From a virus, in the IMG/VR virus record IMGVR_UViG_3300009034_000035, positions 1 to 63,255 of that record: a stretch of 63,255 nt of DNA; one strand, 5' to 3'. Below are positions 15,175 to 24,847 of the stretch, piece after piece. The notes under the pieces were generated by a model. The model saw only the letters and a program-made list of their open reading frames with translations, had not been told where the DNA came from and made no database searches. How positions within the stretch are numbered: position 1 is the first letter of the stretch; every line of letters starts with the position of its first letter. Both the position numbers and the translations under genes were made by a program.

Positions 15175-17661
15175 ATGTCAACTAGAAGTAAATCACCAGT
15201 AAGAAAAAAGGTTAGTTCTAAAAGTTTAAGAATGAGACTAGCATCATGGTTAGGTAGAAGGTTAGGAGTACCAATAGAGAAGACTACTCCTGTAGTACCT
15301 TCTTTTGTATTTGAACCAGAACCTATTATTAGAAGACCAGCATTTGATTATATAAACTTATTTGAAGTAGCTACTACATCATGGCCTTTAAGAAGAGCAT
15401 TTGGAGCAATAATACAGGAATGTACTAGAAACAGATGGAAGAGAGAAGCCAAGTTTAAGTATAAGTGTATTAAGTGTGGAGAAGAATATAAGGTTAAAGT
15501 TAAAGATGATAAATGTGCAGTAGAAGAATGTAAAGGTAAATTAAGAAAGCCAGATAGAGAACAAGCTAAAAGGTTTGATAAGTTACTAGATAATCCAAAT
15601 AGAGACTATCATTTTGATGACTTTGTAAGATCAAGCATGTTCTATGATCTAGCATTAGATGACTGGTATTGGGGAGTAGCATATAAGGAAAGACCCAGAA
15701 GAGGCATGGATAGAAAAATAGTTCTCAATGAGGATAAAGAAGTAGAATATGAGAAAGTACCAGGAGAGATTTATATTGAAGATTCTAGGTTTATATTTCC
15801 TATTGCAGATGAACATGGTCATTTAGGTGGATATGAATACTTCTGTCCTATATGCTATGATAAAATACCAGGTGATGCTCCTGTACAGAGTATAAGACCG
15901 GAAGATAGTGAAGAACAAAAAGAAAGATTAATGACCTGTCAATATTGTGGAGGAAGAATGGAACAAACTGCTTATGTACAAGAAGTACAAGGAGCAATAT
16001 TAGCAAGGTTTACTAAGGATGAAATTATACATGGCTCAAGTAGTAGAGTATTGCCTGCCCTATTTGGTAATAGTAGAATAATAACAGTCTGGACATTAGT
16101 ACAAACTATTCTTAGTATGGATGAATATAATTATGAAGTTTATAGTGAAGGGGCAGTAGGAGCAATATTAGGTCTACCAGGTTATGACCAGTTAGAAGTA
16201 GGTGAAATTAAAGGCTTTATAGAAGATGAATTAAAACATCTAGATAAAAAAGATATTCAAATGGGTAGATATAAAACAAGTAAAAAAAATAGAACACTGA
16301 TGATGGGACTAAAGAAAGATTCAGAACTACAAAGAGTACCTATAATGAATGACCTAAAGGATATGCAATCTATAGAATTTTATAATATTTATGTAGATGC
16401 TATATCAGGAGTATATGGAGTAACACCAGAATTTGTAGGCTCCACTGAAGCTGGTATAGGAGTAAAGATGAAGATAGAAGTACAGAATAGAACTATTAAG
16501 GAAAGGCAGAATAACTTTGCTGATATATTTAATAGTGAAGTATTACCTTTATTTAGTATAACAGACTGGAAGCTAGTCTTTAATCCAGTAGAAGCAAGGG
16601 ATGATTATAAATTAGCATCTGTACATCAGACTAGATCAGCAGCAGCTCTTAATTATTTAAGAGGAGGATTTAAAGTATCTATAGGTCCAGATGATCAACT
16701 TATAGTTAGTGGAAAAGGTGAACTACCAGATGCAGAAGCAGCTAGATCTAGATCAGGGGAAAAACCTAGAGATATGCAAGGTAAGCCTTGGAGACAAGAA
16801 TTTGGAAGTCCTAATAGGACACAAGCAGAAAGAGTAGAATTAGCTAAAGATCAAAAAGTAGGTTTAATAGGTATACCTATAAGTTGGTATAGTCTAACAC
16901 AGATAAGAGTATATGATAAAGTCTTTGCTATTAATAGTGACCAAAATGAAGTATATGTGATGAGTAATAATAAAGAAGTAATTGGTACTAGAACATCAAC
17001 AGTTAATTTTAACTATGCAATATCTAACCTATTAAATTCTGTATTAGCTTATGTAGGTAGTAAAATAAAAGAAGAAAAGATAGATTTTGATAAAGAAGAC
17101 TTTGATGAGGGAAGTAAGAAGATTATTATATCTATGAGAAGAGAATTTAGTCCTAAACAATTAATTGCTTTAGCTACTTATTTAGATACTAAAGGATTAA
17201 CATCTTTAGCTCAAAAGATAGATAACTTAAGGATGAAGCTAGAACAAGTTAAATTAAATCCAGCAGAATTTATAGCTGAATCAAGACCTACATCTACTAG
17301 AGAAATGTTAGAAGTTATTCCAGAGGAAAAGATAGAAAAGAGGGGTAAAGCTAGAGTACCATTTGGAGTAAAATATGAAGAAGTAAATCTAGCTGAAGAA
17401 TTAACTAAACTTCTTAAATGGGCTAAAAAAGAAGTAAAAGGTGGAAAATGGAAAGCAACAGTTATTAAGGAAGCTAAGATTAAAGCTAAGGAGATTATAG
17501 AAGATTCATATAAAAAGCTTAATCAAACTGCTAAGGAACATAGTAAAGAAAGAACTAAGAAGACAGTTAAGATTAGTCCAGAAGAAAAGAGAAGATTAGA
17601 TACTTATAAGAAGAATAGTCTTCAAGACTTTATTAAGATTTTAAAGGATAGTTTAAAATAG
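15175..17661 (+). CDS. Portal protein with inserted zinc ribbons
   Basis: 828 residues, large for a portal (usually 400-600). Position after terminase, the SWPLRRAFGAIIQECTRNRW region and the VYGVTPEFVG...KMKIEVQNRTIKERQ stem-like helices fit the HK97/SPP1 portal family. Two zinc-ribbon insertions are visible: CIKCGEEY...CAVEEC (residues 98-119) and CPICYDK...CQYCGG (about 224-262). The C-terminal ~250 residues are lysine-rich and helical, as in portal-scaffold contacts. The portal forms the dodecameric DNA channel at one capsid vertex. Confidence 0.8.
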   Translation: MSTRSKSPVRKKVSSKSLRMRLASWLGRRLGVPIEKTTPVVPSFVFEPEPIIRRPAFDYINLFEVATTSWPLRRAFGAIIQECTRNRWKREAKFKYKCIKCGEEYKVKVKDDKCAVEECKGKLRKPDREQAKRFDKLLDNPNRDYHFDDFVRSSMFYDLALDDWYWGVAYKERPRRGMDRKIVLNEDKEVEYEKVPGEIYIEDSRFIFPIADEHGHLGGYEYFCPICYDKIPGDAPVQSIRPEDSEEQKERLMTCQYCGGRMEQTAYVQEVQGAILARFTKDEIIHGSSSRVLPALFGNSRIITVWTLVQTILSMDEYNYEVYSEGAVGAILGLPGYDQLEVGEIKGFIEDELKHLDKKDIQMGRYKTSKKNRTLMMGLKKDSELQRVPIMNDLKDMQSIEFYNIYVDAISGVYGVTPEFVGSTEAGIGVKMKIEVQNRTIKERQNNFADIFNSEVLPLFSITDWKLVFNPVEARDDYKLASVHQTRSAAALNYLRGGFKVSIGPDDQLIVSGKGELPDAEAARSRSGEKPRDMQGKPWRQEFGSPNRTQAERVELAKDQKVGLIGIPISWYSLTQIRVYDKVFAINSDQNEVYVMSNNKEVIGTRTSTVNFNYAISNLLNSVLAYVGSKIKEEKIDFDKEDFDEGSKKIIISMRREFSPKQLIALATYLDTKGLTSLAQKIDNLRMKLEQVKLNPAEFIAESRPTSTREMLEVIPEEKIEKRGKARVPFGVKYEEVNLAEELTKLLKWAKKEVKGGKWKATVIKEAKIKAKEIIEDSYKKLNQTAKEHSKERTKKTVKISPEEKRRLDTYKKNSLQDFIKILKDSLK

Positions 17662-17676
17662 TGATGGCTGAAGATT

Positions 17677-17784
17677 GTGACTGATAAGAGTAAGCATAGT
17701 AAAGCTGTTCATGGATGGAGAGCAGCAGCCTCAACTTATATTAAAATTAAAGTAGATGCTAATGGAGTAGTCCAGACAAATTGA
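17677..17784 (+). CDS. Small hypothetical protein, 35 aa
   Basis: GTG start, ends in a TTGA overlap with the next start. Contains HGWRAAASTYIKIKV. No clear ribosome site, so tentative; resembles in placement the 1877 ORF. Confidence 0.35.
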   Translation: MTDKSKHSKAVHGWRAAASTYIKIKVDANGVVQTN

Positions 17785-19121
17785 GTATAAAAGCTTTACC
17801 TGCTATAGGTATTTATGGTTATTATTCTACAGGAGAAGAATGGATAAAGGTATCTGTAGATGCTGATGGTAAAATACAAATTACTAGTACAGATCTAAGT
17901 ACTATATTAAGTGAAATACAGTCTGCTACTTATGGTTTAGAGGCTATTAAGGATGCAGTTGATATTCTTGATGGTTACTTTGATGTTCCTACTGCAAATT
18001 CAACAGCAAATTCTACTATTCGTGATGTAATAGGAAATAAGACTGATGATCCAGATTGGTTTGTAAATCAAAATCAAGGTTTAATGGGTTATATTAAAGC
18101 TGTATGTTCTAGTGGTGGAGGAATTAGTTATATTGGAGCATGCGATTCTGGGATGACTGCTAGTACTACTACTATAGTGTGTGATGATTTAAAAGGTTTC
18201 GGTGATGATTTCTTTAATACTGATTGGGTAATGGTAGTAGCTCTAAACAATAATGCTCATGGATCAGCTCCTGAAGGCAATGCTCCTAGGGATATTCAAG
18301 ATTATGATAGTGCTACAGGTACTTTTACTGTAGCAGCTTTTAGTGCTAATGTTGAAGAAGATGATAAGATTATAATAGGGAAACGAAACTTATATACTGA
18401 TGATAAGGTTGCTATAGCCACAAGTCCAGCTGCAAATAGTTTAGCTTATAAGCTTAGTCAATTCTTAGCTTCAGGGGATGGGGACTTTGCTGGAGGAACA
18501 CCTTTACCTTCAAATAAATCTTTGTATGATGTAATAGCTCTTGACAGATTAGACAATGCAACTTATGGGTTAAGTGCTATAGAAACTTTAGTAGATGGAG
18601 TAGAATCTGATACTGGAGCTATATTAATAGATACAGCAGCTATGCAGCCTAAAATACCTAGAATAGTATGTCACATGGACTTTTGGAGTCTACCATTACA
18701 AGTTACAATTACTTCAACAGCAGGAGATAGAGGATTAGTTGATGTAGTAGTTTCTGGTCTACCTAGTGGAGTAACTATTATTGCTGTTCAAGGAATGTTC
18801 TTATGTGATTCTGTAGAAAACTCTTATGATGGAACTAACTATCTTGAGTCAACTAAGATACAAGTTAAAGTAAAAACTACTGGAACAGATAGAGACGCTA
18901 TTACCTTAGAAGCAAATAAAATCTTTAGATTCTCTGATGATATGATTAGAGGAGGAACAGTTCTTATAGCAGACTGGGCATCTGCTGTTGATGCTGGTAT
19001 TTTAGCTGAAGTTACAACTAATGCAACCTATTCAATGTGGTTTGATGTAGGTGAAGCAGCCCAAAATAATATTGTATTAGATGGTGCTCAATTCGGATTA
19101 AGAATATGGTATTCAGTGTGA
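17781..19121 (+). CDS. Virion surface or fibre-like protein
   Basis: 446 residues from a TTG overlapping the previous stop. Rich in Ser, Thr, Gly, Asp and Ala with short beta strands. Two copies of an (A/N)ATYGL(E/S)AI(K/E) helix-turn segment (about residues 50 and 255) suggest internal duplication of coiled elements, and the C-terminal part looks like a beta-sandwich. Its place between portal and the Mu-F-like gene suggests a head fibre, decoration or minor capsid role. No enzymatic motif seen. Confidence 0.5.
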   Translation: MSIKALPAIGIYGYYSTGEEWIKVSVDADGKIQITSTDLSTILSEIQSATYGLEAIKDAVDILDGYFDVPTANSTANSTIRDVIGNKTDDPDWFVNQNQGLMGYIKAVCSSGGGISYIGACDSGMTASTTTIVCDDLKGFGDDFFNTDWVMVVALNNNAHGSAPEGNAPRDIQDYDSATGTFTVAAFSANVEEDDKIIIGKRNLYTDDKVAIATSPAANSLAYKLSQFLASGDGDFAGGTPLPSNKSLYDVIALDRLDNATYGLSAIETLVDGVESDTGAILIDTAAMQPKIPRIVCHMDFWSLPLQVTITSTAGDRGLVDVVVSGLPSGVTIIAVQGMFLCDSVENSYDGTNYLESTKIQVKVKTTGTDRDAITLEANKIFRFSDDMIRGGTVLIADWASAVDAGILAEVTTNATYSMWFDVGEAAQNNIVLDGAQFGLRIWYSV

Positions 19122-19127
19122 TAGAGA

Positions 19128-20234
19128 ATGGCTTGGCTCACAGGATGGTCTTATCGTAAGTCGCATGTAATTAATGCTCAAGCTGGAGCAGGAGCAGACT
19201 ATCAAATTAAGATTAGTGTTAATAGTGGAAGTGGCTCAGATAGTGGGGAAGATGTTTATTTAGAATCTCACTGTACAGACTTTCCTAATGATATTACATT
19301 TACAGATAGTGATGAGACTACAGAATTAAGTCATTGGTGTGAAGACTTAACAGCAGATCCAGCTATATTCTGGGTAAAGGTAACAGACAGTTTAGAAAGT
19401 TCTAATGTAACAATTTATATTTACTACGGAAAAACCGGACAAGCTTCTTCAGGTGACTTTGATAATACATTCATATTTGGAGATCCCTTTGACAACGCCA
19501 CTTTAAACGCAACTAGATGGCCTTCTGTGGATGGCGGTCCAACCTATAGCATAAATACAACTAGCAAGTATCTTGAAGTTACTGATATGGATGCTAGTGA
19601 ATGGGCAACTGGAAAAGGTTTTCATTCTAAATCACTTACTTTTCCTGCAACATGGAGGATTGAAGGTGCTTATGTAACAACTGGATTTACTCTTTATTGT
19701 GGAGCTGGTATGTTACCTCTTACCATGATGGGTTTTTCACTTCATCATACTACTTGGGGTAGTGCAGATTGGGGAATAGGATTTGCATTTTATTATGATG
19801 CTTGGGTTGACGAAACAAGTGTTCAGGCTATAATTGGTGTAGGGGGAAATTCTGACTACTCAGATAAAAGGGATGGTTCTCAAACCGGAGTAATAGTTAT
19901 GGATAAACTAGGTGGAGACATTGAGATAACAGAAGGGGGAGTATCAAGGGTAGATGAAGCCAATGCCGAAACACCTGATCGTGTACATCTTGGAATAGGT
20001 AGATTTTCAACTAGTGAGTTTGTTACTGTCCGTTTCTACGCTTTTAAAGTTAGAAAATATATCGAACCTGAACCAGCACATAGCACTTGGGGAAGTGAAG
20101 AAACTCCTCCAGTTGCAGTTACTCCAGTTGGAGGCAATGTACAACAAGCTAAACTTTTAGGTATAGTTGCAGTTAATCCATTTAAATCTTTTAATACTCG
20201 TATACCTAAGCTTAATCCAAGGTTAGTGGTATAA
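19128..20234 (+). CDS. DUF2341 plus LamG-like adhesin protein
   Basis: 368 residues. Residues 1-120 fit DUF2341: WLTGWSYRKSHVI, DITFTDSDE, AIFWVKV and TIYIYYGK. The next ~200 residues resemble a concanavalin A/LamG-like jelly roll starting at FGDPFDNA. A short Pro-rich linker and tail follow. DUF2341 proteins are typical of archaeal surface and secreted proteins, so host-surface binding is likely. Parts of the gene use CCG, CCC, GGC and ACC codons that are rare in neighbours, a hint of recent acquisition. Confidence 0.7.
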   Translation: MAWLTGWSYRKSHVINAQAGAGADYQIKISVNSGSGSDSGEDVYLESHCTDFPNDITFTDSDETTELSHWCEDLTADPAIFWVKVTDSLESSNVTIYIYYGKTGQASSGDFDNTFIFGDPFDNATLNATRWPSVDGGPTYSINTTSKYLEVTDMDASEWATGKGFHSKSLTFPATWRIEGAYVTTGFTLYCGAGMLPLTMMGFSLHHTTWGSADWGIGFAFYYDAWVDETSVQAIIGVGGNSDYSDKRDGSQTGVIVMDKLGGDIEITEGGVSRVDEANAETPDRVHLGIGRFSTSEFVTVRFYAFKVRKYIEPEPAHSTWGSEETPPVAVTPVGGNVQQAKLLGIVAVNPFKSFNTRIPKLNPRLVV

Positions 20235-20509
20235 TGACAGAAGAATTTTGGTTAAGTAAAGAAGGAATAATACTTAGATTAGAAGATTTAGCTCATGACT
20301 TTAGCTTTAAAACTTATAATGGAGCATTAAAAGCTAATTTTAAAGAAGCAGGATTTAAAGAGTTTGAATGGGTAACAGTAATAGATGAGAAGACATGTAA
20401 TTATTGTGATGGACAAGCTGGTAGGAGATATAGATTAGGACAGTTTTTACCTAGGATGCCAGCCCATATAAGATGTAGATGCTTCTGGGACATATTAATG
20501 GAAATTTAA
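20234..20509 (+). CDS. Mu-F-like minor head protein (C-terminal domain)
   Basis: 91 residues with VIDEKTCNYCDGQAGRRY and MPAHIRCRCFW, the CxxC...HxRCRC zinc-binding signature of the phage Mu gpF/SPP1 gp7 head morphogenesis family. Only the zinc domain is present; the usual N-terminal helical part is missing. It likely contributes to portal-proximal head assembly. Confidence 0.75.
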   Translation: MTEEFWLSKEGIILRLEDLAHDFSFKTYNGALKANFKEAGFKEFEWVTVIDEKTCNYCDGQAGRRYRLGQFLPRMPAHIRCRCFWDILMEI

Positions 20510-20522
20510 GGAGGTGGAGGTA

Positions 20523-20948
20523 ATAACAAACGATAAAGTTAAAGACTTATCTTTTTCTAATAGGCCAAAATATAAACAAGAGAAAGAAGTAGTAAGGTCA
20601 GATGGAACTATACAAAAAGTACCTTATGGTAAATGGAAATTAACAGTTCTTAATGATCCTATGGGAGCAACTGCACAAAGAGCAAGAAGGAATAAAGATC
20701 CAGATCTAAAGAATATTAAAATAGCTAGAATACCTATTAAAGTATTTCATGAAGCACCTATAATAGAAGTAGGAGAAAAGGGAGAAAGAAGATTACAGCC
20801 TCCTATAAGTAGACAGACAGATCTAACTATGAGAAACTTACCTAAAGAAGAATATGAGAGAATGGGATTTAGGCAAGCTGAAAAGGATAGTAAGGGAAGG
20901 AAAGATAAAGGTGAAAAGATTAAGTCTAAAACAGATGAAGAAGCATAG
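20523..20948 (+). CDS. Hypothetical head-module protein, apparent AUA start
   Basis: 141 residues if translation starts at ATA 20523, 8 bases after GGAGG (20510-20514). The in-frame GTG at 20514 overlaps that site and is unlikely to be the start. The protein is basic with a GERRLQPPISRQTDL segment and a lysine-rich tail. Not recognised; position suggests head assembly. Confidence 0.5.
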   Translation: MTNDKVKDLSFSNRPKYKQEKEVVRSDGTIQKVPYGKWKLTVLNDPMGATAQRARRNKDPDLKNIKIARIPIKVFHEAPIIEVGEKGERRLQPPISRQTDLTMRNLPKEEYERMGFRQAEKDSKGRKDKGEKIKSKTDEEA

Positions 20949-21306
20949 CTTAACAGGTTCTAGACAGCCAGGTTACACTATTCAGAGGCATCCAAGAATT
21001 TATAATAAGCCTTTAAGTTGTCAAGTGGGTAAACATGAGTTTAGAACTAAATTTGATCAGAGGGGAGTACCCATGTTAGTATGTAGTAAATGTGGAGCAG
21101 GCATAGGTAAAGGTTTATATGAAAAAACATGGTCTAAAAAGGATATGGAAAGAATAACTAAAGTAGGAATAAGGAAGAAAAGAACTAAGAAGGAAATAGC
21201 TATGGATGCTCTAAAGAGAATGGAAGAAGATCAGGATAAGAGAAGGAAAAGAATGCATAGGTCAATAGAAAATATAGTAAAGAGAAGAATGTCTGATCTA
21301 GTATGA
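20935..21306 (+). CDS. Basic zinc-binding protein, 123 aa
   Basis: Starts at the ATG at 20935, overlapping the previous gene by 14 bases. CQVGKHEF and CSKCG form a zinc-binding set, followed by a very basic C-terminal helix (KRRKRMHR). Not assigned; probably binds nucleic acid or portal parts. Confidence 0.5.
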   Translation: MKKHSLTGSRQPGYTIQRHPRIYNKPLSCQVGKHEFRTKFDQRGVPMLVCSKCGAGIGKGLYEKTWSKKDMERITKVGIRKKRTKKEIAMDALKRMEEDQDKRRKRMHRSIENIVKRRMSDLV

Positions 21307-22046
21307 AAAGTTTAAAAAGAGCAACTAATAAATACTTAAGCTTTGAAATAGTCAGGTTAAGGACTATATATGATAAACATCCGGATATTAGGAAAGCAGT
21401 AGTTAAGAGATATAGAGAAGTAGTTGAAGAATATAAAAGTAGAGAATTAAATTGGTTCTGGTCTAAGCATATTTTAGATAGGTTAATTAAGGTTGAATTT
21501 GAAGGTTATCAAGGCAAGTGGGTAACTTTAGAAGGTGGACAACATATTTTTATTAGGGAAGGAGAAAGTGTAGGAGAAGCTACTAGTAGACTTAGAGAAA
21601 AACCAAAAAGGATTACAAGAGAAGAAGCAACTAAGATTGTTTCAAAATATAAGAAACTAGGAAAATTATCTTTTATAAAAGGTATTGCTACTAGAGGATA
21701 TTCAGAACATGATGTTGATCTTTTAGTAGAATCAAATTTTTCTAAGAAGGAATTATTACCCGAACTTAATAATCTCAATTTAGATTTAAAAGATAAGTTT
21801 AATATTCCATTAGAAGCATGGGTAATAGCATCAGATAAAGAGTTTCAATGGTATGATGGTAATACTATTCGTGAAATTAAAAGGAATGGTGTACATTTAT
21901 GGTTTCCCTTTAAAGAAAAAGAAAAAATTCCTATTCAGGAAGAAAAGAAGACACAAGAAGGTGCTTGGAGTCCTACTTATTCTAGGGGAGAAGAAGAGGA
22001 AGAGGATGAAAGAGAGAAGCAGAAGAGAGAATTTTTAATAAGATAA
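21303..22046 (+). CDS. Head-module protein with nucleotidyltransferase-like domain
   Basis: 247 residues. Residues ~70-95 contain GKWVTLEGGQHIFIREGES, a segment seen in phage head morphogenesis proteins. Residues ~122-200 resemble a Pol beta-type nucleotidyltransferase: IKGIATRGYSEHDVDLLVES gives G and a DxD pair, and a later helix-strand pattern follows. A third acidic residue is not certain. An acidic C-terminus follows. A minimal NTase domain on a virion protein is odd; it may have lost activity. Confidence 0.5.
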   Translation: MKSLKRATNKYLSFEIVRLRTIYDKHPDIRKAVVKRYREVVEEYKSRELNWFWSKHILDRLIKVEFEGYQGKWVTLEGGQHIFIREGESVGEATSRLREKPKRITREEATKIVSKYKKLGKLSFIKGIATRGYSEHDVDLLVESNFSKKELLPELNNLNLDLKDKFNIPLEAWVIASDKEFQWYDGNTIREIKRNGVHLWFPFKEKEKIPIQEEKKTQEGAWSPTYSRGEEEEEDEREKQKREFLIR

Positions 22047-22068
22047 TAGATAAAGTAAAAAAAGAATC

Positions 22069-22347
22069 TTAAATTGATACTGTAGGTTTAGTCTTTTTAT
22101 TAACTATTTTAATATATTTATTACGTAGCTTATTAATCTTCTTCTTAAGCTTATTCTTTTCCTTTTGTTTAAACTTTTTAAAATTAGCTCCAGGTACAAT
22201 TCTATGCATACTATAATAGAAAAGTTTAGCATTTATCTTTTCCTTATATTCATCAATTAGTATATCTCTACCAATATCAAACTCTTGCCAAGCTTTTCTT
22301 TCTATAGACAAATTCTTTTTAAATTGTATCCAATCTATATTCCACAT
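22069..22347 (-). CDS. Basic hypothetical protein, 92 aa
   Basis: Last gene of the reverse-strand operon, convergent with the head genes. The start at 22347 overlaps the previous gene; an extended frame begins at 22371. Lysine-rich coiled C-terminus. Not recognised. Confidence 0.45.
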   Translation of the reverse strand: MWNIDWIQFKKNLSIERKAWQEFDIGRDILIDEYKEKINAKLFYYSMHRIVPGANFKKFKQKEKNKLKKKINKLRNKYIKIVNKKTKPTVSI

Positions 22348-22547
22348 ATTAATTCTTTCTCCCAACAGCAATTATAACAATGATAACTTTGGTCACTACT
22401 ATCATGCAGGTTGAAGGTAAATTTAAAGCAATGTAGACAAAAGCCACAATATAAAAAGTGTTTAAATAGAAGACGATCAATTCTAGAAAGAAGTTTAGAA
22501 ATTAAGAATCTTTTATCATAATATTGAAAGTTATAGACTCTATTCAT
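22335..22547 (-). CDS. Zinc-ribbon protein, 70 aa
   Basis: CGFCLHC and CYNC form a ribbon after a basic N-terminal helix. Overlaps the end of lonB by 8 bases, so it is co-translated with it. Confidence 0.5.
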   Translation of the reverse strand: MNRVYNFQYYDKRFLISKLLSRIDRLLFKHFLYCGFCLHCFKFTFNLHDSSDQSYHCYNCCWEKELICGI

Positions 22548-24699
22548 TTATAAGAACCTCTTTAAGATAATCATCTAATGATTTAGCTCCTATTACTTCT
22601 ATTTTATAATCACTTTCATCTATAGAATGTTTAAGGTTTTTATATGGAATAATAACCTTTTTAAAGTTCCATGTTTCAGCAGCTTTAATTTTTTCATGTA
22701 TTCCTCCCACAGCAGTAACTTCTATTTTATCAGAGGAGCTAATATTAATTTCTCCTGTAACAGCTACATCTTGTCTAATAGGTTTACCTTCTAGAAGAGA
22801 ACATAATAAAATAGTCATAGTAACTCCTGCACTAGGTCCATCTACTCCATAAGATTGAGAGAAGTCTATATGAGTAAAATATTCCTGTTCAATATCTACA
22901 TTATATTTATGAAGGATAACAGATCTAACCTTATCTATAGAGGCTTTAATCCATTTTGATTCTTTAGCTATTCCTGTAACTTTAAAATAACCACTAAGTT
23001 TATTATCTTTAAGTTTATCTTTTTTAATTAATTGGGCCTTAATCTTACTTACTGTACCAGTCATTTCTCCGGAGTAAGAATCACTACTAACAGCTAAACC
23101 ATAAATAGTACCCATTTGATGACCTTTAGGATCTATTTCTAGAAGTTTACCTCTCTCTTCTACATAATGTTCTAATAGTTGTTTCTGGATAGTCTTACAA
23201 TGTTCATTAATAGCTTCTATAACATGTCTAGACTCTACTAATTCAACTTTTTCGTTATGGGCTAAAGTACCAGCAGTTTTAATAACAGCAATTAAAGGTC
23301 TAAATTTAGTAGCTAGACAATCTCTTTTATTAGATCTTCTTCTACCCTCTTTAACTATTTCTATGCAAGCTTCTCTACTGAAAGGTAACAAACTAAATCT
23401 TTTACTTTCTTGAGCAATAAATTGTACATACTTTCTCCTATTAGCAATATTATTATTCATGTCATTATTCATTCTTACTACTTTACCATAACCTATTAAT
23501 CTATCCATAAGAGCAGGATGTATCTTATTTATACTATCAAAGTTACCAGCAGCTAATAGGAAGAATAAAGCTGGAATAGGTTCAGTAGAGACAGCCATAG
23601 CAGAAGTACCACTACCATGAAATTGACTACGCATAGTAACAGGTAAAGCACCATCCTCTAGAACAGATAATAGAGTAACAGCATCTAAAGGACCAAGGTT
23701 CTTAATCTCATCTATATATAAAATACCTAGAGAAGATCTATGTACATCTCCAGCAGTACATCTTTGATGCTCTGGTGTTCCTAAGCCTCCAGTCTGATAT
23801 GGGTCCCAGGCTATAGAACCAAATAGTTGAGCAGAAGTATGACCAGTAGCATCTACAAAAGGAGCAGCTTTAGTCTCATTATTAACTAAAATTTTAGGAG
23901 CATTAGTAGCTTCTGCTCCACCTATACCTTTATTACCTTGTATCTTACCTATTCTATTAAACCATCCTATGAAAAAGCCAAAGAAAATTAAAGATCCACC
24001 TATTCCAAAATAATTAAGATAACTTGGTAAAAAGGTTTTGGTATAATTAAGAAAGCCTATACTTCTAAGGAACATTGGAGGACTATAGTTAATTAGTGGA
24101 TTTTCTACCCAAGGCTTAAACCAAAAAATGAGACCTAATCCTATAAGTAAGGCTCCAAATGCTCCCAAACAAATTCTTGCTAATTTAGTACCAATATTTA
24201 TAAGTCTACCTTTTTTAGCTAATTTCTTCTTTTCTATTTTAACTATTTGACTGCCTTCTCCAGCTTTATGTATACTAATTTTAGGATTAGAAGGTAATAT
24301 CTTATTAGCCCAAGATAAAACATCAAACCTTTTAATTCTATCTTTTTTATAGAGCTTAGTTAGATAATCAGCCATAGCTCTTCCTATAAGAGACTTACCT
24401 GTACCAGGATCACCTAGTAGAAGAAGATAAGGACCAGGAGTAAGTACTTTACTAAAATGGGGCTTTTCTCCTTCTGGATTTAACCAGGGTTTATACCATC
24501 TTTTCTTCTGTAAAACTTTAAGTTTATATAACCATTCATCTAGACAAAGCTGTACCTCATCTAATACTCTATCTTGACCTATAACCCAGTCAAGAAGTTT
24601 ATCTGGTACTGGAAAGTCTTTAGTAGAAGTAAATTCTTCCCAATTCCATTCTTTATTTCTAATTTTAGAAGAGCCTTTACCAAAGAAAGTATTACTTAT
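22540..24699 (-). CDS. lonB: Membrane-anchored LonB protease, AUA start
   Basis: 719 residues if read from ATA at 24699. The in-frame ATG at 24375 would cut off the IGQD helix and the Walker A GDPGTGKS (residues 96-103), and no ATG, GTG or TTG exists between. AAAGGTGA ends 7 bases before the ATA. Domains: AAA+ with two membrane helices inserted between Walker A and B (about 173-195 and 228-246), Walker B ILYIDEI (near 325-331), then the Lon protease domain with GPSAGV (S623) and HEKIKAA (K670). This is the archaeal LonB arrangement. It would degrade membrane or regulatory proteins at the cytoplasmic membrane. It follows an RHH regulator and is inverted within the late genes. Confidence 0.9.
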   Translation of the reverse strand: MSNTFFGKGSSKIRNKEWNWEEFTSTKDFPVPDKLLDWVIGQDRVLDEVQLCLDEWLYKLKVLQKKRWYKPWLNPEGEKPHFSKVLTPGPYLLLLGDPGTGKSLIGRAMADYLTKLYKKDRIKRFDVLSWANKILPSNPKISIHKAGEGSQIVKIEKKKLAKKGRLINIGTKLARICLGAFGALLIGLGLIFWFKPWVENPLINYSPPMFLRSIGFLNYTKTFLPSYLNYFGIGGSLIFFGFFIGWFNRIGKIQGNKGIGGAEATNAPKILVNNETKAAPFVDATGHTSAQLFGSIAWDPYQTGGLGTPEHQRCTAGDVHRSSLGILYIDEIKNLGPLDAVTLLSVLEDGALPVTMRSQFHGSGTSAMAVSTEPIPALFFLLAAGNFDSINKIHPALMDRLIGYGKVVRMNNDMNNNIANRRKYVQFIAQESKRFSLLPFSREACIEIVKEGRRRSNKRDCLATKFRPLIAVIKTAGTLAHNEKVELVESRHVIEAINEHCKTIQKQLLEHYVEERGKLLEIDPKGHQMGTIYGLAVSSDSYSGEMTGTVSKIKAQLIKKDKLKDNKLSGYFKVTGIAKESKWIKASIDKVRSVILHKYNVDIEQEYFTHIDFSQSYGVDGPSAGVTMTILLCSLLEGKPIRQDVAVTGEINISSSDKIEVTAVGGIHEKIKAAETWNFKKVIIPYKNLKHSIDESDYKIEVIGAKSLDDYLKEVLINE

Positions 24700-24847
24700 T
24701 CTCTTTCACCTTTCTTACTATTTTCATCATTTCTTTAAAAATAGAATGTTTCTTATTAAGGTTGAGAAGACTACCTATATGCCAAAATTCAGCATATTCT
24801 TCTAGTGCAAGTTCAAATCTAAGATGTTTAGTTTCTTTATTTTTCAT
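24692..24847 (-). CDS. Small helical protein upstream of lonB, 51 aa
   Basis: ATG overlaps the previous stop (TAATG) and its last codons contain the lonB ribosome site and overlap the lonB start by 8 bases. Helical and basic. Its translation is likely coupled to lonB. Confidence 0.5.
   Translation of the reverse strand: MKNKETKHLRFELALEEYAEFWHIGSLLNLNKKHSIFKEMMKIVRKVKENK

Noticed and set aside
22540-24375. lonB starting at the first ATG (24375)
   Set aside because: This would remove Walker A and the IGQD helix that are present in frame just upstream.
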